Assembly: GCF_030690045.1 (NCBI RefSeq)
Contig: NZ_JAUYHK010000018.1
Location: 62,001 to 126,000, forward strand
From: Thalassospira sp.
GTDB taxonomy: Bacteria; Pseudomonadota; Alphaproteobacteria; Rhodospirillales; Thalassospiraceae
Direction: 5' to 3'
Length of the DNA stretch: 64,000 bases
Shown here: piece by piece, positions 9,068-21,973 of the stretch
Position numbering within the stretch: the first letter of the stretch is position 1
Layout of the letters: every line of letters begins with the position of its first letter
The notes under the pieces: generated by a model
The model's input: the letters and a program-made list of their open reading frames with translations, nothing else
Databases searched by the model: none
Told to the model about the DNA's origin: nothing
Made by a program: the position numbers and the translations under genes

Positions 9068-9388
9068 ATGCACAATAGTGAAAAAACAACGACAAAAGAT
9101 GAAGATCAGGCGTCGATCTGTGCCTGGGCCGAAGAAATTTTCGGCCCGGTGCGCGAGCCGGTCGCGCTGGTGGATCGGGCGAAACTGGAAATGGATGAGT
9201 TGCGTGAGGCGGTGGAAGCCGTCGATCAGAATGAAATCGGGCGTGAAGCCGCAGATGTCCTGATCCTGCTTTATCGGCTGGCCGATCAGTTCGGCATTGA
9301 TCTGGATGGGTCGGTGCAGGCCAAGATGGCGATCAACCGGGCGCGGAGATGGCAAGCCGCCGGGGATGGCACCGGATCACATATATAA
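9068..9388 (+). CDS. MazG-like nucleotide pyrophosphohydrolase domain protein
   Basis: A 106-aa all-alpha NTP pyrophosphatase of the MazG/DUF550-like kind. The metal-binding pattern ExxE...ExxD is present as EMDE in the first helix and EAAD in the third (LEMDELREAV, then GREAADVLILL). It probably hydrolyses unwanted (d)NTPs to monophosphates; which one is not readable. Small members of this family are found on both chromosomes and phages, but nothing around it suggests a phage. It starts 77 nt from the divergent binding protein gene. Its stop codon lies in the loop region of a terminator hairpin. Confidence 0.82.
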   Translation: MHNSEKTTTKDEDQASICAWAEEIFGPVREPVALVDRAKLEMDELREAVEAVDQNEIGREAADVLILLYRLADQFGIDLDGSVQAKMAINRARRWQAAGDGTGSHI

Positions 9389-9400
9389 TGTGATCCGGTG
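9370..9400. terminator. bidirectional hairpin terminator between convergent genes
   Basis: A perfect 13-bp stem (arms 9370-9382 and 9388-9400) with a 5-nt loop. The stop codon of the MazG-like gene (9386-9388) lies in it. A TTTT run follows shortly on the + strand. The convergent secreted-protein gene ends at 9414, so the hairpin can serve both directions. Confidence 0.75.
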
Positions 9401-9413
9401 GGATGGTTTTGGC

Positions 9414-9854
9414 CTAGTTCGAGAAAACCATTGTGGATTGAGCGGCCAGCGGGGCCGATGCCGCCGGGTAATTCGGGGCGGTAATCATTGCATGGGTCGG
9501 GGATTTGCCGCCGCTGGGATAAATCCATGATCCGACTTCGTATTTTTTGCCGTCCTGTGTTGCGGTCAGGGGGGATACCACCGCAGAACAGGGCACCATG
9601 AAAACGCTGGTGTCCGCACCAAAGCCGGACTGGCGATCATTTGCCATCGTCTGATAGGTAGCCGGGGCAAGATCGACAAAAACCGATACGCCATTGGCGG
9701 CATCCTGATCGTCGTAATAGGCGCGATTTTCGATATTCCAGGGCGATCCGGTGCCGGTATCGACAAACCGGTAATAACCGGTCTGGCAGGCTTGGGCCGA
9801 CATTGCGGCGCATGTCAGGGTGAGGGCCAGCGGGGCCAGAAGAAACAGTTTCAT
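9414..9854 (-). CDS. small secreted protein of unknown function
   Basis: A 146-aa protein that I do not recognise. The N-terminus MKLFLLAPLALTLTCAAMSAQA is a clear Sec signal peptide with cleavage likely after AQA. The mature part has two cysteines (CQTGYY and VPCSAV) that could form a disulfide, several Tyr/Gly-rich strands, and no membrane segment. GGAGATATCTG precedes ATG 9854; the upstream frame to 10010 is not needed. It is monocistronic, divergent from the atp operon and convergent with the MazG-like gene. Confidence 0.78.
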   Translation of the reverse strand: MKLFLLAPLALTLTCAAMSAQACQTGYYRFVDTGTGSPWNIENRAYYDDQDAANGVSVFVDLAPATYQTMANDRQSGFGADTSVFMVPCSAVVSPLTATQDGKKYEVGSWIYPSGGKSPTHAMITAPNYPAASAPLAAQSTMVFSN

Positions 9855-10215
9855 CAGATATCTCCGGTTGGATGTCAGGTTCCTTATGACGGGAAGCCTT
9901 TGCCGCTGTGACGCGGTTTGTTTTGAAAGGGATTCGCACCCAAAACCGGCCAATCGGGTGTCTGTCATCGGATGATGAGACTTTGGCAGCATGAAACCGG
10001 CCCGGATCATGCCGGAAATCAGGCATCTGACCGCCCGATGCAGGCCAATTTTCGCAAGATTGAAAAAGACCGGGGAAATGGCGTTGCGCGGGGGTTGCTC
10101 CGGTCAAGGACATGTGATACCAAACGCACGCTTCCCGGAAGGCGTGCCATCCGGGGGACCATTTTTTTATACCTATCCGAGTCGTTCTCATAACCAGAAT
10201 TGAGGGCTTTCACCG
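9855..10215. other. intergenic region with divergent promoters for the secreted protein and atp operon
   Basis: A 361-nt stretch without a convincing gene. Short frames here (for example 9972-10193) lack ribosome sites and protein-like composition. It must hold the atpHAGDC promoter, with an AT-rich patch around 10162-10195, and the leftward promoter of the secreted-protein gene. A hairpin with GCACGC/GCGTGC arms lies near 10125-10146. I cannot place -10/-35 elements with confidence. Confidence 0.5.
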
Positions 10216-12305
<2,090 letters not shown>

Positions 12306-12339
12306 AAGTCTGAAACTTTAGGCGAAGGAGGAAACGCAC

Positions 12340-14708
<2,369 letters not shown>

Positions 14709-14737
14709 CCCCCTCCGGGTAAGGAGCGAGGACTGTC

Positions 14738-15142
14738 ATGACTGATACGACTGTACTGGAACTGGTATCGCCTTCTGCCCTGCTCAAATCCGAGCCGGTC
14801 GAGATGGTCGTTGTTCCGGGCACGGACGGGAATTTTGGTGTGTTGCCCAGGCACGCACCGATGATCTCGACCATCCGTCCCGGTGTCATCGAAATCTATG
14901 AAGGTGGCAAGGTTTCAGAGCGGATCTTCGTTGCCGGTGGTGTTGCCGAGGTGAACCCCGAACGCTGTACCATTCTGGCCGAAGAAGCCGTTGCGGTTTC
15001 CGACATCAAGGCAGACGAAGCCCAGGCAGCCCTTGTCGCCGCCGAAGCCGACCTGCAAGCCGCCAGCACGGCGCATGAGACGGCCAATGCCGAACATGCA
15101 CTGAAGGTGGCCCGTGCCCGGATTGCGGCACTGAAAAACTGA
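14738..15142 (+). CDS. atpC: F1 ATP synthase subunit epsilon
   Basis: A 134-aa epsilon subunit attached to gamma at the base of the rotor, which can inhibit ATP hydrolysis. The beta-sandwich domain (about 1-85) contains PGTDGNFGVLPRHAPMIS, followed by the two C-terminal helices, which are Ala-rich here. AAGGAGCGAGGA precedes the ATG. It is the last gene of the operon, followed by a strong terminator. Confidence 0.97.
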   Translation: MTDTTVLELVSPSALLKSEPVEMVVVPGTDGNFGVLPRHAPMISTIRPGVIEIYEGGKVSERIFVAGGVAEVNPERCTILAEEAVAVSDIKADEAQAALVAAEADLQAASTAHETANAEHALKVARARIAALKN

Positions 15143-15167
15143 TCGTTCGGGACTATCAAGACCTTAG

Positions 15168-15201
15168 GGGCCGCTGCATCATGCAGCGGCCCTTTTCTTT
15201 T
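15168..15201 (+). terminator. Rho-independent terminator of atpHAGDC
   Basis: A perfect 11-bp GC-rich stem (15168-15178 with 15182-15192), a 3-nt loop and a T-rich tail TTTTCTTTTT. It ends the atp operon and abuts the stop codon of the convergent FtsX-type permease gene. Confidence 0.93.
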
Positions 15202-17780
15202 TATCCACGCCAGCCCGGCTGGCGATGCAGGGCGCGGGATTGCAAGGCCATGCCGGTCAGGGCGGCCAGAATGCCGATGCCGGTCACAAGGCCCGCCACC
15301 GGGATGACCGGAACCATCAGGGGCGCACCATCGGTCAGGGAGGTGATGGCAATTTGCGCCAGAACCATCCCGATGCCACCCGCCAGCAGGGTGGCGGTCA
15401 GGCCGGTGATCAGCAATTCAAGACTGCCGGTGGCGATGATCTGCCCCGGACGCACCCCCAGAACCCGCAGCATTGCCGTATCGTGCAGGCGGTGTTGTGT
15501 GAGGGCGGCCAGCGCCCCGCCGGTGACAAACAGGGCGGCAAGGATGGTCAGGGTTACAAGCCCGGTCAGAAGATGGGCAATCTGATCGAACAACCCGGTC
15601 AGTTGGGCCAATACTGGTTTGATTGCAATCATCGGCACCGCTGGATAGTGATCCTGCAAATATGCCGCGATGCGGGTTTGCGCATCCGGATTGGTTGTGA
15701 TGGCACTGACCACCCCATGCGGCGGAATGGTGCGTGGCGGGGATAAAATGATTGGAAAATCAAGGTCCAGACGGGTCCAGTCGATCCGCCGCAAGGCGGC
15801 AATGGTGACGATGGTGGGGTGTCCCAGAATATTCAGCGTCATCTGATCGCCGATCCCGATGCCAAGTCCGGCGGCAATATTGGCATCAAGGGCGGCAACT
15901 TGCCCGGTTGCCGGTTGATCATCCCACCATGCCCCGGCGATCAGGGGGCGGTCATCGGGCGGGGTGGCGGACCATGACAGGCCCCGATCCCCGCGAATGA
16001 CCCAGGCAATATCCCGCGGGACCGGCCAGTTGGCAACGGCAATGCCTTTGATATGGGTGATGCGGCCATGCAGGAACGGCATCTGGCGAATTTGCGTCAC
16101 ATCGGGAAGGCGGCGGGCATCCTGTTCAAATTGACCGGCCTGATCGGGCGGAAGATCAAAAAACACCAGATCGGGGGACTGGGCAGGCAGGATATTGCGC
16201 AAATGATGTGATGCCTGATGCCCAAGCCCCACAAGGGCAATCATCAGACTGGCTGTCATGCCCAAGGCCATGACAATGGCCGGAGCCGCGGAGCCGGGCC
16301 GGGCGATATTGCGCAAGGCCAGCCGCGCCACCGGATGCCGGACACGTTCGGACATCAACCGGCAGATCACCTGCAAAGCCATCCCTGCCAGTCGGAAAAA
16401 ACCAAGACACAGCGCCAATATGACAGCAAAAATCGCAGCAAATAGCGGTGATCCGGTCATGGAGAGCAGCAATAAAAGGGCCAGCATCACCAGCAAAAAG
16501 GTGACGGCGAGGGGAACGATCATCACCCGCCGGGGCAAGACAGGAAGTGTTTGGTGGCGAAATAACAGGGCAGGGCGGGTCTGGCAGGCCCGTGTGACGG
16601 GCAGAATCGCAAAAATCAGGGCGAACAGAAAGGCAAAGCCGACGGCCTGCAATAACGGGGCAGGATGCAGGGTAAAAGCCTGTTTAGGGAAAAACAGGCC
16701 GGTCAACGGCGCCTGAACCGCCAGTGCCACGATCAGCCCGGCCAGAGTCGCCACCCCGGCGGCACCCAGAATTTGCAGCAATAACAATGTCAGGATTTGC
16801 CGTTGCGATGCGCCAAGGCTGCGCAGGATGGCAATCGTGGTTTGACGGCCTGCCAGATGGGCGCGGACGGCCCCGCCAATACCAATCGCACAAATCACAA
16901 AGACCGCCAGCCCGGTCAGACTGACAAAATCATTGGCAAGGCCGGTCAGGCGTTCAATCCCCGGAATGCCATCCCCGGCATTGACAATGCGCCAGCCCGC
17001 ATCGGGAAATCGGGTTTCGATAGCGTGGATGATGTCGGGGGCCTGATCGGGCTGTGCCAGTTTCAGGCGGGCATACCAATATGTCTGGGTGCCGGGATGC
17101 GCCAGCCCGGCCGGGACAAGGTTGTTTTGCGAGATCAGGATGCGCGGACCCAGACGAAACAGCCGAAAGGCCCGTTCGGGTTCGCGGTCCAGAACAGCAC
17201 GCAGGGTAAAATCCGCCGATCCGATGCGGACGACATCCCCGATGGCAAGCCCGGTTTGATCCAGAAAGTCGGCATCGACAATCGCCCCCGACATGCCATC
17301 GACCGGGGCCAGCACATCCATAGGCCGACCATCCGGCAACAGTGCAAGATCGCCATATAACGGATAGGCGGCATCAATCGCCTTGAGTTCCGACAGAACG
17401 GCAGCACCGCCTTGTGCGGGGGCAACCATCACCCGCATTTCGGCGGTTTCGCTGTAGGTGCCGTATTGTTGCAGGAAATCGCGTTCGGTCGTGGAGGGGG
17501 GCCGGTGAAACAGCCGCAAGGACAGATCGCCGCCGATGGTTTGCTGGGCCGAGAGGCGGGTTGCCTCGCGGATCGAGGATGTGACAGACCCGATACTGGC
17601 AAGGCAGGCGACGGCGAAAGTCAGGGCAAGGATCAGAAACCAGATACCATGCCGCCCGTTCCCGCGTGGGGATCGCCTGATATCGCGCCATGCAGGCAAG
17701 ACAGACCGGGCAGATTCAGCAAGACGAAACGCGAAATCCTGTAACACAGCAGACACCGGCAGTTGGGCAGGCAATGGCAA
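15201..17780 (-). CDS. large FtsX-type ABC transporter permease (YbbP-like)
   Basis: An 859-aa inner membrane protein of the MacB/FtsX superfamily in its long YbbP-like form: one N-terminal transmembrane helix (about 45-65), a periplasmic domain, a first FtsX-like block of helices (about 260-400), further helices and a second periplasmic domain, and a second FtsX block near the C-terminus. Such proteins work with a LolD/YbbA-like ATPase in lipid or lipoprotein handling. No ATPase gene is next to it, which is unusual. The start is uncertain: TTG 17780, 3 nt after the response-regulator stop, or GTG 17756. Co-transcription with that upstream gene is likely. Confidence 0.85.
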   Translation of the reverse strand: MPLPAQLPVSAVLQDFAFRLAESARSVLPAWRDIRRSPRGNGRHGIWFLILALTFAVACLASIGSVTSSIREATRLSAQQTIGGDLSLRLFHRPPSTTERDFLQQYGTYSETAEMRVMVAPAQGGAAVLSELKAIDAAYPLYGDLALLPDGRPMDVLAPVDGMSGAIVDADFLDQTGLAIGDVVRIGSADFTLRAVLDREPERAFRLFRLGPRILISQNNLVPAGLAHPGTQTYWYARLKLAQPDQAPDIIHAIETRFPDAGWRIVNAGDGIPGIERLTGLANDFVSLTGLAVFVICAIGIGGAVRAHLAGRQTTIAILRSLGASQRQILTLLLLQILGAAGVATLAGLIVALAVQAPLTGLFFPKQAFTLHPAPLLQAVGFAFLFALIFAILPVTRACQTRPALLFRHQTLPVLPRRVMIVPLAVTFLLVMLALLLLLSMTGSPLFAAIFAVILALCLGFFRLAGMALQVICRLMSERVRHPVARLALRNIARPGSAAPAIVMALGMTASLMIALVGLGHQASHHLRNILPAQSPDLVFFDLPPDQAGQFEQDARRLPDVTQIRQMPFLHGRITHIKGIAVANWPVPRDIAWVIRGDRGLSWSATPPDDRPLIAGAWWDDQPATGQVAALDANIAAGLGIGIGDQMTLNILGHPTIVTIAALRRIDWTRLDLDFPIILSPPRTIPPHGVVSAITTNPDAQTRIAAYLQDHYPAVPMIAIKPVLAQLTGLFDQIAHLLTGLVTLTILAALFVTGGALAALTQHRLHDTAMLRVLGVRPGQIIATGSLELLITGLTATLLAGGIGMVLAQIAITSLTDGAPLMVPVIPVAGLVTGIGILAALTGMALQSRALHRQPGWRG

Positions 17781-17783
17781 GCA

Positions 17784-18230
17784 TTACCGCGAGGGGGTCA
17801 GTGCGGTGCCAAGCCAGAAGGTTTCGATCATTTTCATCAGATCGATAAATTCCGTGACATCAACCGGCTTGCGCAAATAGCAATTGGCCCCGGCAGCATA
17901 ACACAGATCGACATCGCGTTCGGCCCCGGATGTTGTGAGGATGATCACCGGAATACTGGCCGAGAGGGGATTGTTGCGGATATCGCGCAACATTTCGCGG
18001 CCATCCTTGCGCGGCATATTAAGGTCCAGCAGAATCAGGCGCGGACGTGGCGCATTGCGATAGGGACCATCCTGTTGCAGGAATTGCAGCGCGGTCATGC
18101 CATCCTTGACGTGATGCAATGTGACAGGATGCGTAAATTCCTTCAATGCCTCGTGTACCAGACGGGCATCGCCGGGATTGTCTTCAATCAGCAAAAGATC
18201 GTTAGTGGTCGATCCGGTCCCATCAGACAT
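17784..18230 (-). CDS. single-domain response regulator (Rcp1/CheY-like)
   Basis: A 148-aa stand-alone receiver domain with no output domain. The acidic pocket is E16-D17 in LLLIEDN, the phospho-acceptor is D69 in LLDLNMP, the switch Thr is in ILTTSG (T99/T100) and K121 lies in the KP motif. The layout matches the Rcp1-like group that often pairs with phytochrome or hybrid histidine kinases. No kinase gene is present in the window. The 288-nt upstream gap holds its promoter and the ccm terminator. Confidence 0.93.
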   Translation of the reverse strand: MSDGTGSTTNDLLLIEDNPGDARLVHEALKEFTHPVTLHHVKDGMTALQFLQQDGPYRNAPRPRLILLDLNMPRKDGREMLRDIRNNPLSASIPVIILTTSGAERDVDLCYAAGANCYLRKPVDVTEFIDLMKMIETFWLGTALTPSR

Positions 18231-18441
18231 TAGTATGACTCTTTATTCTTAAGAAGGGGGTGGGTGAAATCAGAATACCCCAAAAAATCAGACATGGTTA
18301 TAGCCAGTCTTATTCTCATATAGAAGGGGACATTGTTTTTTTCTGTTCAACCTTGCGGTAATTTGATGTTTTTTGCAGAAACCTTGGGTGTTTTGGGATG
18401 GTTTTGCCAAACTGCGCGATCTGGATAACCTGTTTGGAACG

Positions 18442-18493
18442 AAAAAATCGCGGCGCGTCAGCCCTATGCAAAAGAAGGGGACGCGCCGCGATT
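18442..18493 (-). terminator. terminator of the ccmF-ccmI transcript
   Basis: A perfect 14-bp stem (18446-18459 with 18480-18493) with a 20-nt loop. Read leftward it is followed by six T residues (18442-18447). It lies 25 nt after the ccmI stop. The long loop is unusual but the arms match exactly. Confidence 0.88.
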
Positions 18494-18518
18494 GTCGATT
18501 CGGAACGGCGTGCGCCGC

Positions 18519-19757
18519 TTAGCCAGCCGGGACGCCCATATCGCGGGCAATATCGTCAAGGCGTTCCAGAATATCGGGTTGCCCGGCAAGGGCAGTGCGG
18601 GCATCCTGATAGGCAGTACGCGCCTGTTCTGGGCGGTTGGTGACCATATAGGCCTGCATCAGGCGGACCCAGCCATCCGGATCATCGGGGTTTTCTGCCA
18701 GCCGGTCGGCCAGACGCCCCACCATGTCTTCGATCATGGCGGCGCGTTCTTCGGGTGTCATCTCGGCGGCGGCTTTCATGTCTTCTTCGGACGGGCCACG
18801 GGCCGCAGACGGGGCAAGGGTGATGCGCCCGGTCAGATCAATGCCTTCTACACGCGCAACCTCGTCAATCCGGCCCAGAACCATGGGCAGCCAGTTGGCG
18901 TCCGCCGGGGCATTGTTGACCAGCACGATCCAGCGTTCGACCGCCGCCGCCCCATCCCCGTTCTGGGCCTCATACATGCCCAGATAATAGGGAATGCGCG
19001 GGTCGCGGCTGGTGGTGTCGGCGGCTTCCTGCAAGGCGGAATAGGCGGCGGGGGTGATCTGGCCGGTGTTGCTGCGAATAACCGATTCGGCATACATCGC
19101 CAGATAATCGCCGCTGCGGTCCGAAAGCCGGATGGTTTCCAGAAACGCGGTCTGGGCATCTTCGGGACGACCCAGCGCCATCAGGCTGTTGCCCAGCAAT
19201 TCCCAGCCTTCAAGATCATCGGGGTTTTCGATCAACCGGTTGGACAAATCGGCCACGGCCCGGTTCAGGGCACCTTGACGCGATTGATCCTGTTGCTGGC
19301 TGGCGCGGATGGCGGCGATTTCATCGGCCCGGCTGACGATTGGCCTGTCGGGGGTTTGCGGGCTGCCAAGATCCAGATACAGGCCAAGGCCGGCCAATAT
19401 TGATATGGCGACAAATCCGGCAACGATGGGACGGACAATGGCAGCGCCACCGGGTTTGGTTTTTCCGGCGCGGTCCTGAATACGTTGATCGGTGGCAAGG
19501 ATACGGCGTTGTACCTCGATCCGGGCGGCGGTGGCCTGCTCCCCGCTCAGCACACCGCGTTCGATATCGCGGCCGATTTCGTCAAGTTGATCGCGGTATA
19601 CCGCCAGATCACGGGTCAGTTCGTCCGGCACCGCATCGTCGTCGGTGTTATTGCCATTGTCGGGGGTGCCTGCCGCCCGGTGCGGGTGCCGCAAGGGCCA
19701 CAAAACATAACCCGCCACCAGCAAGGTTACGGCTGTGATGATAATCCAGATGGTCAT
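18519..19757 (-). CDS. ccmI: c-type cytochrome biogenesis protein CcmI (TPR protein)
   Basis: A 412-aa membrane-anchored chaperone that holds apocytochrome c for heme ligation. The N-terminal helix (MTIWIIITAVTLLVAGYVLW) and cytoplasmic segment with ELTRDLAVYRDQLDEI and RGVLSGEQA are characteristic of CcmI; a second helix (about residues 110-125) is followed by periplasmic TPR repeats, with two similar ENPDD.GW units. ATG 19757 with CAGGTATC upstream is used; the frame opens earlier inside ccmF. It begins 25 nt after ccmF. Confidence 0.92.
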   Translation of the reverse strand: MTIWIIITAVTLLVAGYVLWPLRHPHRAAGTPDNGNNTDDDAVPDELTRDLAVYRDQLDEIGRDIERGVLSGEQATAARIEVQRRILATDQRIQDRAGKTKPGGAAIVRPIVAGFVAISILAGLGLYLDLGSPQTPDRPIVSRADEIAAIRASQQQDQSRQGALNRAVADLSNRLIENPDDLEGWELLGNSLMALGRPEDAQTAFLETIRLSDRSGDYLAMYAESVIRSNTGQITPAAYSALQEAADTTSRDPRIPYYLGMYEAQNGDGAAAVERWIVLVNNAPADANWLPMVLGRIDEVARVEGIDLTGRITLAPSAARGPSEEDMKAAAEMTPEERAAMIEDMVGRLADRLAENPDDPDGWVRLMQAYMVTNRPEQARTAYQDARTALAGQPDILERLDDIARDMGVPAG

Positions 19758-19782
19758 GATGATACCTGTTGCCCTTGTCTGT

Positions 19783-21774
19783 TCATTCTGCCGGAAGGGC
19801 GGATTTGGCGGCGGGGCTGGTTTTGTGCGACCGGGTGGGCGCGCCGACACGATATCGGCGATCCGACAGCGACATCAAACCGCCCAATACCATGACCAGG
19901 CCACCGGCCCACATCCACGGGATCATTGGTTTGACATAAAAGCGCGTCACCCATTTGCCGCTGCTATCCTGATCGCCCAGTACGGCATAGATATCGCCGG
20001 TGAAGGATGAGCGGATTCCAGCCTCGGTCGTCGGCATGGCTTCGACGGTATAAACCCGTTTTTCAGGATAGAGCAAAACCGGAGCTTCGCCGGGCCGCGA
20101 GACGGTCACGGTTCCTTCGCGGGCGGCGAAATTGGGGCCCTGATATTCACGCAGGGCCGACAGTTCAAAGGTGTAACCGGCGATTTCCGTGCTTTCGCCA
20201 ACTGCCAGCGACTGCACGCTTTCGGTGGTCCATGCCTGTGATCCGGTGATTCCGGCAACGACAATTGCCACCCCGACATGGGCCAGCATGGTGCCGTGGG
20301 CGGCACGCGGCAGGTTGCGCATGCGGCGCAAACTGGTGCCCAGCGGTTCGCGGAACAGTTTGATGCGGTTGGCCCATTCAATCATCGATCCGACAAACAG
20401 CCAGATCGCCAGCCCCATGCCAAACAGGGCAAAGGCCGGGCCCCCCGACAGCCAGAAAGTGACCAGAACGACGACGACCACACTGGCAATGGCGATTTTC
20501 AGTTTGCCGATGGCGGCAAACAGATCGGCGCGTTTCCACGGCAATAAGGGCCCGATGGCCATGGCGATGATGACGGGCGTCATGATCGGCACAAAGGTCA
20601 TGTTGAAAAACGGTTCGCCGACCGAAATTTTTTCGCCGGTCACGGTTTCGAGCAACAGCGGATAAAGGGTTCCCAGCAACACCATGGCGGCGGCAATCGA
20701 CAACAGAATATTGTTGAAAACCAGCGCCCCTTCGCGCGAGATCGGCTGAAACAACCCGCCACCTTTCAGCGTTGGAGCCCGCCACGCATAAAGCGCAAAC
20801 GACCCGCCCACCGTCAGACACAGCAGGATCAGAATGAAAACGCCGCGTGTCGGATCGGTAGCAAAGGCATGCACCGAAGTCAGCGCACCCGACCGCACCA
20901 GAAACGTGCCCAGCAACGAAAAGGAAAAGGCAATGATCGCCAGAAAGATCGACCAGCTTTTCAGTGCATCGCGTTTTTCCACCACGATGGCGGAATGCAG
21001 CAACGCCGTTCCGGCCAGCCACGGCATGAAGGACGCATTTTCAACCGGGTCCCAGAACCACCATCCGCCCCAACCCAGTTCGTAATAGGCCCACCATGAT
21101 CCCAGACCGATCCCGGCGGTCAGAAACACCCAGGCGGCCAGCGTCCACGGACGGACCCAACGCGCCCATGCCGGGTCCACCCGGCCTTCGATCAGGGCGG
21201 CGATGGCAAAGGAAAAGGCGACCGAAAATCCGACATAGCCCAGATACAGGAAAGGCGGATGAATGGCGATGCCGGGGTCCTGCAACAGGGGATTCATACC
21301 CTGTCCGTCCAGCGGCGGGTTAAAGACCCGTTCAAACGGGTTGGAGGTCAGAAGGATAAACAACAGAAACCCGAAGGCAATCAGCCCCATCACCCCGACA
21401 ACCCGTGCCAGAAGGGTGGGCGGCAAATTGCCGCCAAATGCCGATACCGACGCCCCGAACAGGGCAAGGATCAGAATCCACAGCAGCATCGATCCTTCGT
21501 GATTGGCCCAGACCCCGGTGATTTTATAAATCAGCGGTTTTGACGTATGGCTGTTTTGCAGGACATTGAGCACCGAAAAATCGGATGTGACATAGGCCCA
21601 GGTGAGCGCGACAAACGATACCGCCACCAGAATAAAGGTGGCAATTGCGGTGCGTGGCGCGATGCGCAACAGGGCCTGATCCTGCCGGTTGGCGGCAAGG
21701 AAGGGGATGATGGATTGCGCCAGAGCCATTACAAGGGCCAGCACAAGGGCATAATGTCCCGTCTCGACAATCAT
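19783..21774 (-). CDS. ccmF: cytochrome c heme lyase subunit CcmF
   Basis: A 663-aa polytopic protein that attaches heme to apocytochrome c in System I. The tryptophan-rich WWD signature GGWWFWDPVENASFMPW is present (about residue 235), as are the family motifs GVWANHEGSMLLWI near 90-105 and PPFLYLGYVGF near 175. About 14-15 transmembrane segments fit the hydropathy. Length is normal. Only ccmI follows it; ccmE, ccmG and ccmH, often in the same run, are not in the window. It is divergent from the cation transporter gene across a 199-nt promoter region. Confidence 0.96.
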   Translation of the reverse strand: MIVETGHYALVLALVMALAQSIIPFLAANRQDQALLRIAPRTAIATFILVAVSFVALTWAYVTSDFSVLNVLQNSHTSKPLIYKITGVWANHEGSMLLWILILALFGASVSAFGGNLPPTLLARVVGVMGLIAFGFLLFILLTSNPFERVFNPPLDGQGMNPLLQDPGIAIHPPFLYLGYVGFSVAFSFAIAALIEGRVDPAWARWVRPWTLAAWVFLTAGIGLGSWWAYYELGWGGWWFWDPVENASFMPWLAGTALLHSAIVVEKRDALKSWSIFLAIIAFSFSLLGTFLVRSGALTSVHAFATDPTRGVFILILLCLTVGGSFALYAWRAPTLKGGGLFQPISREGALVFNNILLSIAAAMVLLGTLYPLLLETVTGEKISVGEPFFNMTFVPIMTPVIIAMAIGPLLPWKRADLFAAIGKLKIAIASVVVVVLVTFWLSGGPAFALFGMGLAIWLFVGSMIEWANRIKLFREPLGTSLRRMRNLPRAAHGTMLAHVGVAIVVAGITGSQAWTTESVQSLAVGESTEIAGYTFELSALREYQGPNFAAREGTVTVSRPGEAPVLLYPEKRVYTVEAMPTTEAGIRSSFTGDIYAVLGDQDSSGKWVTRFYVKPMIPWMWAGGLVMVLGGLMSLSDRRYRVGAPTRSHKTSPAAKSALPAE

Positions 21775-21973
21775 GGGGGTCTGTATTTCCTTTTGTCAGC
21801 CCGAAGCGGTCGATATAATCGCTCATACGCAGTTTGGAAACCTTGCGGAATATCAAATTTGCGCTATTTGCAGCATCAACAGCGTTATTTTTATGGCTTT
21901 TGCCGTTATCATTTGAGTCGTATCAGGATATAAAGCGCCCACCGGATGGGTTAATGACCAAAGGCCATATATC

